Below are positions 1 to 11,462 of a stretch of DNA of 64,000 nucleotides, piece after piece (within the stretch, counting starts at the first letter, position 1; each line of letters begins with the position of its first letter). The stretch is taken from positions 62,001 through 126,000 of the forward strand of contig JAOVVO010000164.1 of assembly GCA_028564675.1 (NCBI GenBank), in the 5' to 3' direction. The stretch comes from Onchocerca lupi. Its lineage: Eukaryota; Nematoda; Chromadorea; Rhabditida; Onchocercidae. A program made the translations under genes and the position numbers. A model generated the notes under the pieces. It had not been told where the DNA came from and did not search any database. It saw only the letters and a list, made by a program, of their open reading frames with translations.

Positions 1-3000
1 ATCATCAATTTTGAGAAGCAAACTTGTGCATAGCATCCACAATAGGGTTGTCGCCGATCTTCTTTGACCGTGACAGTGATTGAGAGTTCTTGTTTCTTAT
101 CGAAATTGTTATTCGAACTTTGAACTTGGGTAATCAAACCTTTATAACGAAAAAATTGATTATACAACAACGGATGTAATAATTAAAATATCAATCATGC
201 CTTGAGAAGATCCTGATAGAGTTCTGATCTACAAGGAAGCACCTTTGCTAGCGCGTGAATGCGCCTTATTAGCACATGATTTACACTATAACATAAGAAC
301 AAAGGTTACAAAGCCATTTGATGCAAGATCAAAGAAATAGATCCACACATACAAACCACTGATTTAAAATAGAGAAATCACTTATTCTGTGGTACTCCTG
401 CGATTTCAGCGACAAGGGAAGCTAAAAACATTAGGTGTTCGAAAATAATTCGATTGACTTCATCCAATCATCACACATTATATTCACAAAATTGGAATAA
501 TAAATATTATTTCCATAATCATCAGATATGACTTACTTGATGTCGTGAATATTTCTGAATTGGTGAGCGATGTCGATCAATAGTTAATACCGCCAGTGAA
601 TCCAAGCGAGTTTGTAGTAAAGTTGGAGTAGATTGTGTAGGGTCGAATCGTCGAGTTCACAACGAATTATAAAATTTTTATTTTGAAGATAGTTATTTTC
701 TTAATACAACCAAATTTATTTAGTTAGAGATGGGAGTAGTTTAATCACCGGGAATTGTTAAGAACTCAAGTGCATGGGAATGGGTTAATCACTGGAAACT
801 GTTAAAGATTCAAGTACAACATAAGCATCGTAAGCAAGATCCAATGAGAAGGTTAGGATGTGAAATTGGACAATGATGTGAATTTAGGGGAGTATTGTGA
901 GCGATTGACAGCAAAAGCACTTCCGGTATGAAAGAATACCAAAAAAAAGCAAAAACATGGGAAAGGAATATAAGATGTTAAATGATTTACAATACTGGTT
1001 ATATCAATTTACAATGTGGATTTGGCATTTGATTGGAGTTTCGCGATATCGAATTCGCGACACTTGACAAAGTTTACCAGTTATAGGCAAACTGTATAAC
1101 ATTAAATAGACTTTTTTGCGTCGTTCCTAATTTAAGTTCATGGTCTTATTGCTTATGTAATAATCCTTCATACTTGCATTTATGCAAGATTTTAATATAT
1201 TTCACAACGTATATTTAATGAGTTTCATTCATCACAGAAAAGAAGCGTAAATTCTGTTGAAGAATATTTTGTAAGGAAAGGAATCCTTCTGACACAAATA
1301 TTCTCTGAAATCAGTACGATGAAGCTACTTCTGCTAATTTATCTCTTTTTTCTTTAATATTTTCATCTTTTTTCGAATATTTTTGAATCATTGAAAATCA
1401 AAGCTTAAATTTTGAGCAGTCATGAATTAATCAGAATATTTCGCTGTTATGAATTTGAGTATCTTTTGATTCGCAAAATTTTTTTGGTGGGTGATGAAAA
1501 CAATTGTTGAAGGTTATCACTTCCCTATGATTAAATTAATATAACTAAGGGATAAAGTATAAATTCCGAAATTTAAGTAATAGCTATGCCGCAAGATTCT
1601 TGAAAAGTAATTTTTAGTTATATATATATGTATTAAGAATACAAGCAGAAAGAATATTTGAAGGGCCCCTTGAAAAATCGGATTGTTTCCGCAGAACTTT
1701 AGACATACTTGAATTATTCTCAATGGTAATTCACGATGCTTCATATTCCAGCAAGCAAATTTTTGTCTTAATTGATTTTTATATCGATTCCTATATTTGA
1801 TAATAGATATAAATTGCAGAAAATAAATGCTTCGCACAAGTGACAGTTTAAATCCTATGGAACTAATTTTATTTTTTATCGCTTGCTTATATTAACCACA
1901 GTTATCGATGTTGAAGCAGGCTTAAACTCATCAATTGAAACTAAAAACTTATCATAAGCGGAGATTGCAGCATAATTGAAGCGAAATAGTTATTAAGAAA
2001 ATTCATAGCATTTCTATTAATTAATGTGTTTCTAGGAAACGCCGAGCATTCTTTCCAAACAAAATATGAATACAGAATAACTAATTAGATCAAATGCATC
2101 TTTAGAAATTATAACTGAATTTAATAAAGTTACAGTTTATTAAATTCTTCAATAAGCATCGTCCTCTTGTTTCTGACTTCAAAAATCAAAACTTGTACTT
2201 ATTGATTTGCAAACTGATAGCATTTTGTTTAGAAACAATGAAATGATCATTTAATGAGATATTAACATTTTGTGATGTTTTGTTATCAGTGTTTGCTGTA
2301 ATTCTCGCTAATCTGCATGAAAATAAAGGAAGCATTTATCACAATTCATTTACAGCAACAATATGGATGGCATTCACACAAATGATAAATTGGGTGCAAG
2401 TAAAAATTTCATTTCTATCATTCACAACCTACTGAAGTTTTTTTTTCTTTCAAAGTTATTTTTTGAAAATTTTGTCGTATTCCTTAGAAATTTCCGAGCT
2501 CACACGTTTATCTGTTCATATATTCGTGTTTAGAAAGGTACTGCTGTCAAACTGGTTTCTGATCAACAAATATGCGCTGTCTATCTGCAGTATAATATTG
2601 TTAATCTCGAAAGAAACGTAACATTGAATGATGTCTTGGTTTCTCATCAAATCGAATCACGTAGGTTTGACCATTTAGAATTGCTTGAATCTTTTTGATC
2701 GATCAATTCTAATTTCGATTGGAAGTAGAATGTAATGATCTCATATGCGTCTAAAAAATTATTTTTGTTCGCATTTTCATTAGTATATTAAGTGATGTAC
2801 CGAGATCAATTCAACAGTTGCAGTACAAACATCATTGTAAATAAGCAGCTCCGATTTGATGAAAGAAAGGAGCATCAATGCTTGTTAAGTGGATACTTGA
2901 CCTCTTATCTATGTGAAATTTTTTGAGATAGCTAATGTGGTGCGAGGTTACGACATTCACCGGGTGTCTACAAAAAATACCAAATACATCCGAGTGAAAA

Positions 3001-6000
3001 TGAACTGCCCGAGAAGAGTAAAGATCAAGCAGAATTGAACTGTTAAATCCCATTTTCGCGCAAAAGATCTGATAAAGAAAATGCATATTTTAACATTTAT
3101 TGCTCCGATGATTTTTTTTCAGAAATTCAAAAACAGAAATTTATACATCAATTTGTGCTGAGAAGGAACAATGCGCCACACTGATCTCATTGAAGGAAAC
3201 ATTGCAGGTGGTCTTTCAATGATACCCTCAACTCTCTTTGTGTTCGATAGATACTCTACTATGGTTTTCAAACTTCGTGGGTGGTCTTATGCGGCAACAT
3301 TTCCAAAAGCTCGAAAACTTCAGATAGATTACGATAGATATTAGAATTTCATGAGACACTTCTTGGTTTGAAATTTTCCGGAATGGTCATCGTTTGTTTC
3401 GGGCTTGCTCGAATCATCTATCCTAAGAACGCTATCACTGCGGTATAAAATGTAACTAATTATTTTTTTGATAACTGTTAGCTTCGGATAAAGTTGTTTC
3501 AAATGTTTTGATGGCTAAAACGTAGCAGATATCAGCGGCTGAGATTTTCCGGATTTGGAACAGTTTTATCAAGATTTTCGTAAATATCCTCATCCAGAAC
3601 AGGCAATCAAAAAGTAACGAAAAGACTTTGGCTTTATGAATTATTTTCAAATCAACTTACATTTGAACAAATTAATCCTGAAGTTTAATATTTCTGCAAT
3701 ATTCTCATTCTTTATAGTTGATGAAACATTAGGTAAAATACAACACTGCATATATTATGTCACTTTGAGAGACTTAAGTTCAAGCTCCACAATGTGATGT
3801 AGTTTAACGATTTTTCAATTAATCGATGGCACCAAAAATAACAAATGAATTTCAAGAAATGCTAATGCGAGAAAACTGACGAGAAAATTCAATACTTCTA
3901 CACATCTTTTCAATATTCTTGAATTGTTAACATATGAGAGTGTTGCTCTTCAGTAAAATCATTTGTTTTTTTGTGTGTGTGAGCGTATTTATGTATAAGT
4001 TATACTCGAAAATATCATTTACACAATACAATCAAATGATTCATCAATTGGATTTTTTCAAAACTACTGCAAGTTTGAGAATTTTGCAAAATCATAAACA
4101 GTCGCAACCTTCCGACTATGTCTACAAAAAACATCCGATTTCGAATTATTCATTTCCGGAAATTTGGCAGGTTTTTCCAAATTCAATATCTTATTGATCT
4201 TGGAGCACAAAAGTACTCATTTGTAGCCACTATCGAAAAATGATTGCAAATTCTTATTTATTTATCAAGAACTTTGCCTTCTTTATCTGTTTTTTCGTTT
4301 CTCTCATTCTTGAATAAACACATACACACATACATCCAATAGCTTCATTTGTAACTATTTAACATTTAACATTTCCGTTATTCCGAAATTCTGAAAATCC
4401 GTTATGTTGGTGTCACTAGTATATCAGTTATAGCTCAAAATAAACATTGTTCCATCACCAATATTTTCCCGAAAAAGTTGCAAAGTTCTTCTGGCATATC
4501 TGTTTTATCTGTTGGATGCGTAATGAAATTCTTGCTTCTATGATTACTTGGCCACAATACCATTATTCTGGTAGACCTTAGATTTGAATGCGTTTCAGAT
4601 CTTCTAATGCTTATTATTTTTTATCAGAACATGCATAACATGTGTTCTGCATTAAGTGCTGAAAATGCGAAATATTGTTTAATGATTAAAACGATACGAA
4701 ATTGAAGCTTAGAATGTCAAGTTGTATCATTGCGGTTCAAGTTGTTGCGGTCTAAAAATCATGTCTAATGAAATAAGCACTTCGTGCACTTTTTGTCCTT
4801 CTTGCACAATTTAACATAAATGAATCTACACTCGATTTTGTGGTTCCAGTTCATATAAAAATTTAAATTTAGGAAGATGGCAGCTTTTGTATAAAGTTCA
4901 TTCCGATGAATTCTTGGGGAAGAAATACCACAAACGAATTCTTCCTGATATGGAATATTTTATTGAGAATCTTAATATTTTATTATGATAGTATGCAGAA
5001 ATTTTGAAAAAATGAATTTAGATGTCAGCAATTTGCTTTTTATGAAAATCTTTGTAACTTTTCTAGTTGCAAGTGTAAGTGTTTATCCATCCATCATAAA
5101 TAAGTTTATAAAAGTCATTATAAAGACTAGATGTCTTACTCAGCAACTAACAAAATTCTAGATAATCGGCAATCTTATAATCAGCTGTTGTTGGGGATAT
5201 TGCTAATGGGTAAAACTGGTATTCTCCTGTCCAAATACTATCATTTCAACAATCTTTTTATAGCATAGATTTATGATACGAAATTTGATGCATGAAATAA
5301 TCCTAGATGAATGCTATTTAAATCAATATTACTTTTCGATAAAATCTTTACATTAATATGATTTGGGATATTTATATTAGGAGTTTAGAAGTTTCAGATA
5401 AGAAATATACTTCACAAGTAGTTTGAAATAACAAATTTTGTTTTGTTTTTCTTCTAATTTAATATTGATTGCAAAAAGGGTCAAATTTTTTTAATGCGTA
5501 CATCCCATCTGTCATTCAGCTACAATTCCATCGATGTGAATTTATAATTCTATAAGTAATAATTATTATCATCATCATACTCTAATGATGTAATTGCATG
5601 TTGCAAAAATTTATATAAAATTTTTTGAATTTCATCCAGAAATTTGTTGATATCAGTCGGTGCAAAATTTTATAATTTTTGAAAAATTCACATTTTGAGA
5701 ATTTATTTTCTTGTGAAATAATTAATAGGTTTTATCGGAATAAGCTGGAAAATGGCATGCCCTTGTATCTTTTTGTCCTTTTTTCGTTTCAGTCGAAAAC
5801 GGTCACAATGATTCTGTGATTTACCGGAATGTCTTAAACGTAATGGCCCATATTCATATCCCAGTGGTTCTTACAAGCTTATATATCATTTTTTGACACG
5901 CAAACTTAAATTTGTCAAATTTCTTTAACCTACACCAATTTTCAACTTAAAAAAAAATAAATTCAGTGATTAAATTAATGAAAGGCAATATTCATTTTGC

Positions 6001-7151
6001 AGCATATAATTTCATCTCCACATTTCTTCCAATGGTAGAAATTTATGAAATCAGTGTAAATTTTGCACCGAAAAATAGATTTGTGCTGAAAAAGAAAGAA
6101 ATATGTTTCTCAAGAAACAAAAGGAAAAAAAAATTTATTTTTTGTCCGAGTTTAACACTGCAGATATTACTCGAAACAAAGAAGAGTGAGACAGATTGTT
6201 AAAAGGGTGTCACGTTCTAAAATTTTTTTCATTCGTAATTGGGTTTACAAAAAAAAAAAAATGTTCGTTATGAAATTCATGGAAGGAAAGAATGAATGAT
6301 TATAATAAAGAAATATTCTAAGCTTCATTTTAGTTGGCAGTAGAATTTACGAAAGAACATTTTGTTGTTTTCTAAATTATTAATCAGAAAAGTTGAAGTT
6401 TTAGCCTAAGAAAGAAATTAAATGGAATGAAAAATGCATTTTGTCCATGCATAAATATTTGGAAAAAATTTATTTTCATTGAATCATTTACAAATACTAT
6501 CTGATATTAAATTACCTGACATTAAGTCTTCTGAGATTTTCCATTGAGCAGTTTGAGAAGATAACATATGATTAACGATGTTCTAGACAAATTTGTCAAA
6601 TACTCGAAGTTTTCTCCGATATATGGAAATATAAGCGATTTGAGGCTGCTTAAATATGTCTCAATACCCAATTGAAACTATCAGGTATAGATACTTTTAT
6701 TATATTTATTTAAGAAAAAAAGGCGGAATTACTCCTGAAAACATAATAATTAATCTGCTTCCAATTTCATCGAATATATCATTTCAGTCATTTTCATATT
6801 ACTGTAACGATTCTGCGGTGGATAAAAATTTTATGAAGAGTTTAAAAGAGGAAGAAAATATCGAATTATTATTTACCGATAAATAATAAACATATAAAAT
6901 GTTATTTTCATAATAATAATTGTAATAAATTTTTTTATCGACGCATTATTTTAGAATTGAAGAATATTTCCAAAAAAAGAATAATCCAAAAATACATGCA
7001 AAAAATTTGAATTGATCTTGTTAGTATACATATAAATGAAATTTAATTTCTATAAAAATTTAAAGTTTTCTTGGCATTAAAAAATACAGCAGATGTACAA
7101 ATTGTACAATTTTACTATATTTACTTGATAAAAAATAACTAAAATTTTTAG
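1..7151. other. Gene-poor AT-rich stretch
   Basis: I see no gene here that I can support. Open frames are short, lack flanking splice signals in phase with one another, and resemble the chance frames expected in AT-rich DNA. Apart from the SL1-like 22-mer near the left edge there are only short A/T homopolymers. Regulatory DNA or distal untranslated exons cannot be excluded. Confidence 0.5.
119..140 (-). other. Degenerate SL1-like 22-mer
   Basis: Read on the minus strand from 140 to 119, this 22-mer matches the nematode spliced leader SL1 at 18 of 22 positions, including the unbroken 12-mer ATTACCCAAGTT. It is followed by GTTCGA, which could be a donor, but nothing downstream resembles the rest of an SL RNA and no Sm site is evident. 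It could be a decayed SL gene, the 5' end of a retrocopied trans-spliced mRNA, or chance. Confidence 0.35.
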
Positions 7152-7255
7152 TTCACATTCACAAATCATACTGCAACTTGAATTATGATCATGATAACTT
7201 GAATTATGATAATGATAACTTGAATTACGATAATGATGACTTATTGCTTATATCA
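7152..7255 (+). other. Candidate exon made of 21-bp repeats
   Basis: TTTTTAG ends at 7151 and GTGAGT begins at 7256, so the segment is bounded by good acceptor and donor sequences. Inside are three near-perfect 21-bp units (7175-7195, 7196-7216, 7217-7237). The open frame reads them as the heptapeptide NLNYDxD three times, followed by a short hydrophobic tail. I cannot connect it to a start codon or to another exon. It may be an isolated minisatellite with fortuitous splice-like flanks. Confidence 0.3.
7175..7237 (+). repeat. 21-bp tandem repeat, three units
   Basis: The unit aacttgaattatgataatga plus t is repeated three times head to tail with one or two substitutions per copy. The 21-bp period keeps the reading frame. 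Confidence 0.85.
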
Positions 7256-7513
7256 GTGAGTAAAAAAAAAGCATTCCAATTGCATTAATTAAATCGTTAC
7301 TAACAGTGTATTGAGATGATTGTACATCGAAATGCAGCTGCAGTTGCATCTTTTGATCAAATAGAATTTGCAAGCAGCATTTCAGTGCTGTTATCTACAA
7401 CGTAGATGAATCGATTGAACAAATATTGATAATTGAAGAGTGAAAGCGTCGAATATAGAAACATTTAAGACCAGCAATGCATACTGTTTACTATTACTTC
7501 CTATCCTTGCTCA

Positions 7514-7559
7514 TATATAAAGTAAAGTTTCTATGCAGTTCAGTCATCGACAGCGCAAG
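7514..7559 (+). promoter_or_regulatory. TATA box and putative 5' untranslated exon
   Basis: TATATAAAG at 7514-7522 is followed after about 25 bp by TTCAGTCATCG, an initiator-like context, and then by GCAAG|GTACGC at 7559/7560, a good donor. The next acceptor (TTCCAG ending 8013) lies 7 bp before an ATG that opens a signal-peptide-like sequence. This is inferred from motif spacing only. Confidence 0.4.
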
Positions 7560-8020
7560 GTACGCTAAAATAAGTAAAATTGTATAATTTTTATTTAAAT
7601 CACAATCTTTCCATTTAAATCAATAAATGAACAGTGCCTAATTCACTGAAATGATTAAAAAGTATATTTTACCTTAAATCTCAAATAAATTCGTTGATTT
7701 TTAAGGGGAAATGAGTTCATACATAAAGATATAAAAAACTGCAATACTTATAATCCGATAAAATTTAATTCACATAAATTTAATATTAAAAATTGTGTGA
7801 GTATCTTGATTAGATTACTGTTACATAATTTCGAGAAAATTTTGACACTTCTGGTTTTGATGAAATTTTTGCTAAAATGCTAGCTTTTTTTCTTCGGAAT
7901 AAGTTATTTTTAACGATATTTGACAAAGTTGACAAATTTTAATTATATAAATTTATACGAAAATCACTTTTAAGTTGTTTGTGATAGCTCAGTTTTATTG
8001 TTTAAAATTCCAGAATTCAC

Positions 8021-9121
8021 ATGCGATTTTTTGTAGCAGTGTTTTCTCTGATTCAGTGATTCAGTACTTGTCAATTTTTGACTGAAATTTATGCTTTTTC
8101 AGACAGTCACAGCCATCGAAAGTCAGGTTATTGCTTACTGTATTCGCTGATTCAAAACTTTCAAATATGCATGATGCTGATAAATTGATAAATAATTTGT
8201 CAACTAATATTTATGAAACCTTTGCCCAATTATCATATCATATGACAAATGAGTTGTGACAGTGAGTTCGCTTCATGAGGTATTACGACAATATTATTTT
8301 TGAAATATTATTCCATACAAAATATAATATATAAGTTTTACATTTAGTCTAAAAGAGATTAATTTCGACGAAATTTGAAATTAAGCAAATCAGCTTCTCT
8401 TATTAAGAAACCTTTCTGGAGGTGAAGCAACTAGCGGTAATAATGAAACAAATCAGGATATATTACAATTAATTACTACTTACATACTGAAAGGATATGC
8501 GATACGCAAAATTGAAGCGTTCAACGATTGCATTTATCTTTCTCGGTATCGATGCAACTAATGGCTGGGAACAAATATTACTACATGGTATTGTGTTCTC
8601 ACATTAAAATTTTTAGTAGATTTTCAAGCAAAAAATGTTTTGTTGTTGAAAAAACAAGATTTCTTGAAAATCTTTTCTCAGTATTTTATTTTAGGATAAC
8701 TTCAACTATTTACCAACACGAGACACCTGTTTGTATCATATGGATTCAGATGAACGAAAAAATTTGGAATATGTAGATGAGTCACCCATATACGATATTA
8801 TTTATCAGTAAGAATTAGTAAACTTTATGAAATCATTTTAGCATTTTGATTAAAAGAGTAAAACAAAAATTGTTCAAATTTACAACGGATAATTAACTCA
8901 CTACACAATATTGTCTTTCGTTCGCATTTTACAATTGTTGAAATGAAATTAAGTTCGATTTCTTCAGATGTCAACGTTATGTCCAATATTGCTGCGGGTT
9001 AACCTGCTGTTTGGATGAATTTGGCGAAGATTTGCATTCGTTATCTCTTTATCGTGAAGCTCTCAATTTATGGAATACATCGCCAACTTTTCACTCTCAA
9101 CTACATTTTTTTCATGTCTGA
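8021..9121 (+). CDS. Possible secreted Cys-containing protein, unrecognised
   Basis: I do not recognise this family. Exons whose phases join cleanly are 8021-8055 (MRFFVAVFSLIQ, signal-peptide-like), 8103-8252 and 8408-8545. A separate joined pair is 8695-8807 plus 8968-9121; it ends at TGA and carries CQRYVQYCCGLTCC. The first three exons end in phase 2 while 8695 must be entered in phase 0, so the model does not close. An intermediate exon 8617-8680 repairs the frame exactly, but leaves a gap of only 14 bp (GTATTTTATTTTAG) before 8695, too short for an intron. The locus could be a pseudogene, contain a sequence error, or have a missing exon. Codon content and splice fit argue for real coding sequence; the exact product is uncertain. 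Confidence 0.4.
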
Positions 9122-11462
9122 TTTTTGTAGTTCAATACTTATATATCTAAAATTGTTCATGGAATTAGATGGGACAATTTAAAAAACTTTCCCGACTCTT
9201 TGGGGACAATTTTCTAAAAAAAAAGAAAAAAAAACTAAAAATTTACGAAAACTCGGAATTTAACACTAAAATACTTCGCTGATGCATATGTAATCCAGAA
9301 TAAAGACTTGAAAAAATAACATATTCAATTCATCATTATTCCAGATTTTCTATTTTCTCCTTTATTAAACATGGAAATAAACAATTGATTCAAATTAAAT
9401 CTCCGAACGATTTAAAGCTTGGAAGAGGCACTAAGCAATAATATACTTGTAAATCTTAACTATTAATTTTTTCGCATATTTTGATAATTATATTATTAGG
9501 TTTCTAATGTATTTCTTTAACACTGATTGGTTCTTTTCTGTCACGTAAAATGCAATTCTATTTTTAAGATATTTGCATTCATTTTTAATTTAAATAAAAC
9601 CTTACTTTTGATATATTTGCTATGCAATTCACAGTGTTTTTAATAAATTAATACATCGAAAATACCGCAAGTTCAACAAATATTGCGATGAATTTAAGTT
9701 TTCAAATGTTAGGAAACTTGCATGTGTGTATGTGTGTGTGTGTTTGTGTGTGCGTGTATGTATGTATGTGATTATTAGAAGATCATATATTTGAAATTTA
9801 GTGATAACAACGACTTCTAAATTTAAACAATTTATTTTTTTAGTTTCTTATAAGTAAATTGATTCTCATCTATTCCATTAGATCGCTATTTCTGTATGCA
9901 AAAGAAAAATTATGATTTGTAGAAAGCTATAAGAAATATTTTTTATTTATAGTCCCAGTGCTTTCGAAATTCGGATTAATTAGTGGTATTAATTAGTGAT
10001 ATTAACTGTGTTACTAATATAAATTAATTATTAGTGATATTAAGAAATGAAACAAGTGCATTAAAGAAAACAATTTTTGTTTGTGCATTAATTACTAGTA
10101 TTATGAAATGTTATCTTATAGAACAATTATGTGTCAAAGGAATAGATTTCCGTATTGATTGGAATATTCGCATAAAAATAAGAAAATCAGGTGCAAGTAA
10201 AAATAATAATAGTACGTTCAAAGAATAAGTTTATAAAGAAGTGGCAGATTTTCAGATTGACCTTTGCCCATTAAGCATCAATTTTATATGTGCTATAGTC
10301 TGTCAGCAATATTTATACTATGACAAAACCTCATTTTGAGTTTTGTAAAGCTAACAATTGAGCTTTCGGGCAGTTCGAAGCTTTAAAATTGGAAGATTTA
10401 TAGACTTAATATTTGGCGAATCGTATCTCTATAAATTATTTAAAAATCATCGAACAAACTACTGAACGATATATGCGCCAAGAAATATGCATCAAATTGC
10501 TAACATGATGAATTCATTGACTGCTAACTGTTTGCGCTTTAGTTTTTGAATTGTGATTTTAAAGTTTTGTTTTTAGGGGCAAATTGTAAGCGTTCTAAAT
10601 TAAAGCTCAAAATCATAATCCAAAGAAAATATAGTTGAAAGAAACTATACTTGGAATAGCAATAGCGAACTGTAATAGGCATATTTAAAATTTAGAAATT
10701 TTAAAACTATTTGTATAAGCTAAAAAATGATAACAACTATTGCTTAAAGATATTAGCACTCAAATTACTAAATTCAATATTTACGGAATGAAATTTGAAT
10801 TTTACTCATATTAATCAAAAAGCTTATACTTTCAAAATTGAAAATGCGGTAATCAAATGAAAAACTATTTTTCAATATAAATTATAAAACAAAATTTTTC
10901 TTCAAAATTGGGTGTGATAATCATGAAGTGCTGTGCATTATCTATTCAGTTTTTGAAATAAACCTGCCAGATGACGAGACTTACATTTTTGTTGGCTTCT
11001 CGTATCACTCACGAGAATTAAATATACGAAGCTTGCACTGATTTATTATTAGTTTGGGTAGTGTTGTCACATTTTGGATGTTACCAGGATAATATAGTAA
11101 TATTATCACCGAAGAACTTGATATATTTCTAAGAAAGGTACCATGATGTTTCTTTTATAGATGACAAAATGAGTGTCAGTCGGCAGAAAGGATGTGTAAG
11201 AATGAAACTTTAAAGTTGTGATGTGAAGCAATTACGTTCAATTAATGATTGTTTTCATACTGAAAAGATGAGGGAGGATTGAAATCAGGAATTACAATGA
11301 GATGGAATTTGCGGGGATAGAAATGAAAGGAGAGGTCTGATACAATCCGTCTTTGTTTATGGGTGGTTTTGAAAAAGTGGGCCATTGTTTGTGACCTAAA
11401 TGATTTTAGGTTGGCTGAAAATCGGAGTTGATTTATGCCTGTTTTGTTTTGCCTTGTCGGTT
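9122..11462. other. Intergenic, no gene seen
   Basis: AT-rich DNA between the candidate secreted gene and the lustrin-like gene. It contains a TG-rich microsatellite and short chance frames only. The last few hundred bases before 11463 presumably hold the promoter of the downstream gene, but I see no clear TATA element. Confidence 0.5.
9723..9770. repeat. TG-rich microsatellite
   Basis: An imperfect (TG)n tract with interspersed TATG, TTTG and TGCG units, ending in a short TATG run. Confidence 0.9.

Noticed and set aside
1517..1837. Minus-strand 106-codon frame
   Set aside because: Composition is dominated by Ile, Phe, Tyr, Leu and Asn as in translated AT-rich noise; no domain or splice partner.
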